Source: an uncultured Ruminococcus sp. (lineage in GTDB: Bacteria; Bacillota; Clostridia; Oscillospirales; Acutalibacteraceae). From it: DNA of 24,040 bases. The notes below the pieces were generated by a model. That model was given only the letters and a program-made list of their open reading frames with translations. It ran no database searches and was not told the DNA's origin. The stretch is from the NCBI GenBank assembly GCA_902803585.1, contig CADCQO010000104.1, positions 1 through 24,040 of the forward strand, given 5' to 3'. A program made the translations under genes and the position numbers. Below are positions 21,546 to 24,040 of this stretch, one piece after another (position 1 is the first letter of the stretch; each line of letters opens with the position of its first letter).

Positions 21546-24040
21546 GCAGCCTCTCTGAATCGTTCGTAGATGTATGTTTTTACTCTGTCACGGTAATCAG
21601 TAATGCTCATCTCATCGTAGCATTCCGGCAGTCCTGCCCAAAGTATATCACGGATAATATTATCAACAGCAGCCTTTGTTTCCTGCTTGTCTGACCAATG
21701 ATCCGATACAGAAATAACAGTCTTGATCTTTTCCAGCAGTTCTGTTGATACTTCCTTGATTTTCTTTATCTCGGCTTTTGAAAGCTCCGGCTTGAATAAA
21801 ATATCATAAATGGAAAGTTCTTCCTCTGTTTTGAATCCTTCCCGAATATACCGCTTCTGCTCATCGTCTAAGCCTTGTGCAAGTTTCATCAACGCATCAA
21901 ATGTTTTCTCAATCGATGCACGATCCTGTTCACCGTTGTAACTGCTGATAATCGCCTGATAACGCTCGTAGTAGTCCATGCGGCTGGGATTTTCTGCTAT
22001 CATGGCATCGAGCTTTTGCCTGATTACTTCCTCAAGGTCATGCAGAACGAGCTTCGCCTTACGCACTTTGGCAAATTCACGGCCAAGCAGTTCAAAGTTG
22101 ATTTTGCTGATGTCAAAACCATCATTGCTTTTGAGTTCAGAATCTGGCTGTTCTTCAATCTGAATATACTCGTTAATGATCGAATTGATCTCAACCATCA
22201 GGTCGGTAATATCAACATGGCGGCGCTTGCGTTTCAGAATATTGTTGATAGCAATCACCGCATTACACTCACTGCGCTGTTCGGGAGTAAGTTCGTCACG
22301 GTTGATATAGCGAATCAGTCTGCTGATCTCTGAACCGTAGGTCATAAAGGTTTTTCTGTCCTCTATTGTTCCGCAGACGGCCTCTGCTGCCTGCAATCTT
22401 TCGACCTTTGAAAAGTCTTTGGCATCTATCAGGTTTTGCAGATCATAATTCCGTGCAGACAGAAAAGCCTTTGTTGCAGCGGTCGTTTCCAGAATACGGG
22501 CAATCAGCTTTTCTTTGTCAATGGTCGGGTCGGTGTGTTCTTTGCCTGACGGGTTTCTTGTATAATCGGCAAGAGCGTTTCTCAGTGCCTTCACAATGCC
22601 AACATAGTCAATTATCAGACCGTTGCTTTTACCTTCGTTGACACGGTTTGCACGGGCGATCGTCTGCATCAATGTGTGTGCTTTCAGGGGTTTGTCAAGA
22701 TACAGACACGACAGGCACTTCACATCAAAACCAGTCAGCCACATAGCACAGACAAAAACAACACGCAGGTGATCTTCAGAGTCTTTGAAACGCTTGTCAA
22801 GATTGCCTTTTTCTATTTTCTCACGATGGGGGAGAATGTCCAGTCCCCACTTACGAAAAGTCTGTATTTCGTTCTGTTCCTGACTGATGACAACCGCCAT
22901 TTCTGTTTCCTGCAGCCATTGGAGTTTTCTTTCTATATCGTTATATTCCTGCTGTGAGGCTTTTTTCAGCTTTGCGGCGGTCTTTTCAATTTCCTCCTGC
23001 CAGTATTCCTGCACATAATTATACATACGCACACAGGTAACCTTATTCAGGCAGACGAACATTGCTTTTCCGCTTTGCCACAGGTCGGAATAATGAGCCA
23101 CAAAATCACGGGCAATTTTCCGGAGTCTTGTTTCAGCGGTAAGAATATGTATTTCCTTCGCAAATTCTGCTTCCAGCTTGTCCTGACGGTCTACATCAAG
23201 ATCGGCATTTTCGATTGCATCGAGTATTCTGTCGCTGATTTCGGGATTTTCAAGCTCGGCTATTTTGTCGCCTCTGTTTTCATAGTAAAGAGGTACTGTT
23301 GCGCCGTCCTCGACTGCTCGCTTGAAATCATATACCGACAGATAACCGCCAAAGGTGCGGGCGGTGATGTTATCATCAGACAACAGAGGTGTACCTGTAA
23401 AGCCGATACGGGAAGCATCAGGCAGAAGGTGCATCATATTTTCCGCAAAGACACCATACTGACTGCGGTGTGCTTCGTCTGACATAATGAGAATATCGTG
23501 GTCGGGGCGGATAGGTTCTGCATCAGGTTTGTTGAATTTCTGTATCAGGGTGAAGATAAAGCTCGGGTTGCCTTTCAGCTTTTTGATAAGATCATCCCCG
23601 CTTGTTGCGATAAACTTAGCAGCCTTCGTTTTCCCGAGCAGGCTGCAGTTTTCAAAAGTGTCGCTGATCTGCTTGTTCAGTTCGTCACGGTCCGTCAGGA
23701 TCACGATGGTGGGCGACCCGGCAAATTTGCGCCGGATCTTCTGAGAAAGGAATACCATCGAGTAGCTCTTGCCGGAACCCTGGGTGTGCCAGAACACGCC
23801 CAGTTTTCCATCATTGAGCTTTCTGGCTTCGTATGCTCGAACCGCTTCGTTGACGCCGAGAAACTGATGGTTGCGGGCTAGGATCTTTACGGTGCTGCCG
23901 CCGGAGTGGTCGTAAAGGATAAAGTTTTCCAGCAGGTCAATGAAATTCTCTTTTTTGCAGATCCCGCGCAGCATGGTTTCCAATGCTACACTGCCCTGTT
24001 CTTTTTCGTCCAGACGCTTCCACTCATGGAAGAATTCATA
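21542..24040 (-). CDS. hsdR: Type I restriction enzyme R subunit, 3' part (5' end outside window)
   Basis: The leftward frame is open to the right edge, giving 832 residues without the N-terminus. HsdR is the motor and nuclease subunit of type I restriction complexes (with HsdM and HsdS), which translocate DNA by ATP hydrolysis and cut far from the recognition site. Visible: Walker A TQGSGKS (about 86-92), DEAH in MSDEAHRSQYG (188-191), GFTGTPLL, LWLTGFD-type motif V (WLTGFDVKCLSCLYLDKP), and QTIARANRV as motif VI. A helical C-terminal region follows, with RRHVDITDLMVEINSI, typical of HsdR. The PD-(D/E)xK nuclease domain expected at the N-terminus lies mostly beyond the edge. The partner genes would be further right. 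A TTG near 23983 is internal, not the start. The frame is intact in view. Confidence 0.93.
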   Translation of the reverse strand, partial: YEFFHEWKRLDEKEQGSVALETMLRGICKKENFIDLLENFILYDHSGGSTVKILARNHQFLGVNEAVRAYEARKLNDGKLGVFWHTQGSGKSYSMVFLSQKIRRKFAGSPTIVILTDRDELNKQISDTFENCSLLGKTKAAKFIATSGDDLIKKLKGNPSFIFTLIQKFNKPDAEPIRPDHDILIMSDEAHRSQYGVFAENMMHLLPDASRIGFTGTPLLSDDNITARTFGGYLSVYDFKRAVEDGATVPLYYENRGDKIAELENPEISDRILDAIENADLDVDRQDKLEAEFAKEIHILTAETRLRKIARDFVAHYSDLWQSGKAMFVCLNKVTCVRMYNYVQEYWQEEIEKTAAKLKKASQQEYNDIERKLQWLQETEMAVVISQEQNEIQTFRKWGLDILPHREKIEKGNLDKRFKDSEDHLRVVFVCAMWLTGFDVKCLSCLYLDKPLKAHTLMQTIARANRVNEGKSNGLIIDYVGIVKALRNALADYTRNPSGKEHTDPTIDKEKLIARILETTAATKAFLSARNYDLQNLIDAKDFSKVERLQAAEAVCGTIEDRKTFMTYGSEISRLIRYINRDELTPEQRSECNAVIAINNILKRKRRHVDITDLMVEINSIINEYIQIEEQPDSELKSNDGFDISKINFELLGREFAKVRKAKLVLHDLEEVIRQKLDAMIAENPSRMDYYERYQAIISSYNGEQDRASIEKTFDALMKLAQGLDDEQKRYIREGFKTEEELSIYDILFKPELSKAEIKKIKEVSTELLEKIKTVISVSDHWSDKQETKAAVDNIIRDILWAGLPECYDEMSITDYRDRVKTYIYERFREAA

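Noticed and set aside
23981..23983. TTG as the start of hsdR
   Set aside because: The frame stays open to the window edge and the N-terminal nuclease region is still missing, so this codon is internal.
1..24040. tRNA, rRNA, insertion sequence or phage integrase
   Set aside because: No cloverleaf, transposase, integrase or paired attachment repeats could be found by reading; short repeats were the only mobile-like signal.

Overview
The window reads as Firmicutes chromosome, most likely a Ruminococcus-type gut or rumen clostridium. The reasons are strong AGGAGG-type ribosome binding sites, consensus TTGACA/TATAAT promoters, an FMN riboswitch driving a Gram-positive-style rib operon, several zinc-ribbon/transmembrane proteins, a lipoprotein, and a membrane-anchored cohesin-like protein. 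The genus is an inference from gene content; no rRNA or tRNA was seen.

Left part (1-6335). A 5'-truncated VWA-domain protein with a methionine-rich segment ends at 1713. It faces a leftward riboflavin operon across a two-way terminator. The operon runs from a consensus promoter (6307-6335) through an FMN riboswitch (6186-6300) and a terminator hairpin (6113-6140), then ribD, ribE, ribBA, ribH and a HAD phosphatase. The HAD gene starts one base after ribH and may supply the dephosphorylation step of the pathway.

Middle part (6446-14815). A rightward unit holds a small HTH/Cys-cluster protein, a lipoprotein, a 785-residue zinc-ribbon/transmembrane/TPR protein with an eight-copy 12-residue repeat, and birA. 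It ends at a strong terminator (10976-11015). The lipoprotein and the large protein share a domain of roughly 100 residues that I do not recognise (one copy plus two copies). Next come a rightward gene for an unknown, mostly helical protein with internal duplications, and a leftward gene for a 707-residue secreted protein with a near-perfect promoter.

Right part (15196-24040), the accessory region. A two-gene unit encodes a RecQ-type helicase fused to a phosphoribosyltransferase-like domain and a DprA/Smf-like protein. This architecture matches the PsyrTA (RqlHI) toxin-antitoxin/anti-phage system. About 3.1 kb further right is the 3' part of a leftward type I restriction hsdR gene that runs off the edge. 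Between them lie a cohesin-like anchored surface protein and a membrane protein with two zinc ribbons. The region looks like a small defence island.

Other signals are a dispersed repeat of about 55 bp present twice (6367-6429 and, inverted, 15196-15250), a possible small RNA between birA and the next gene, and a possible gene remnant near 15115 followed by its own leftward terminator.
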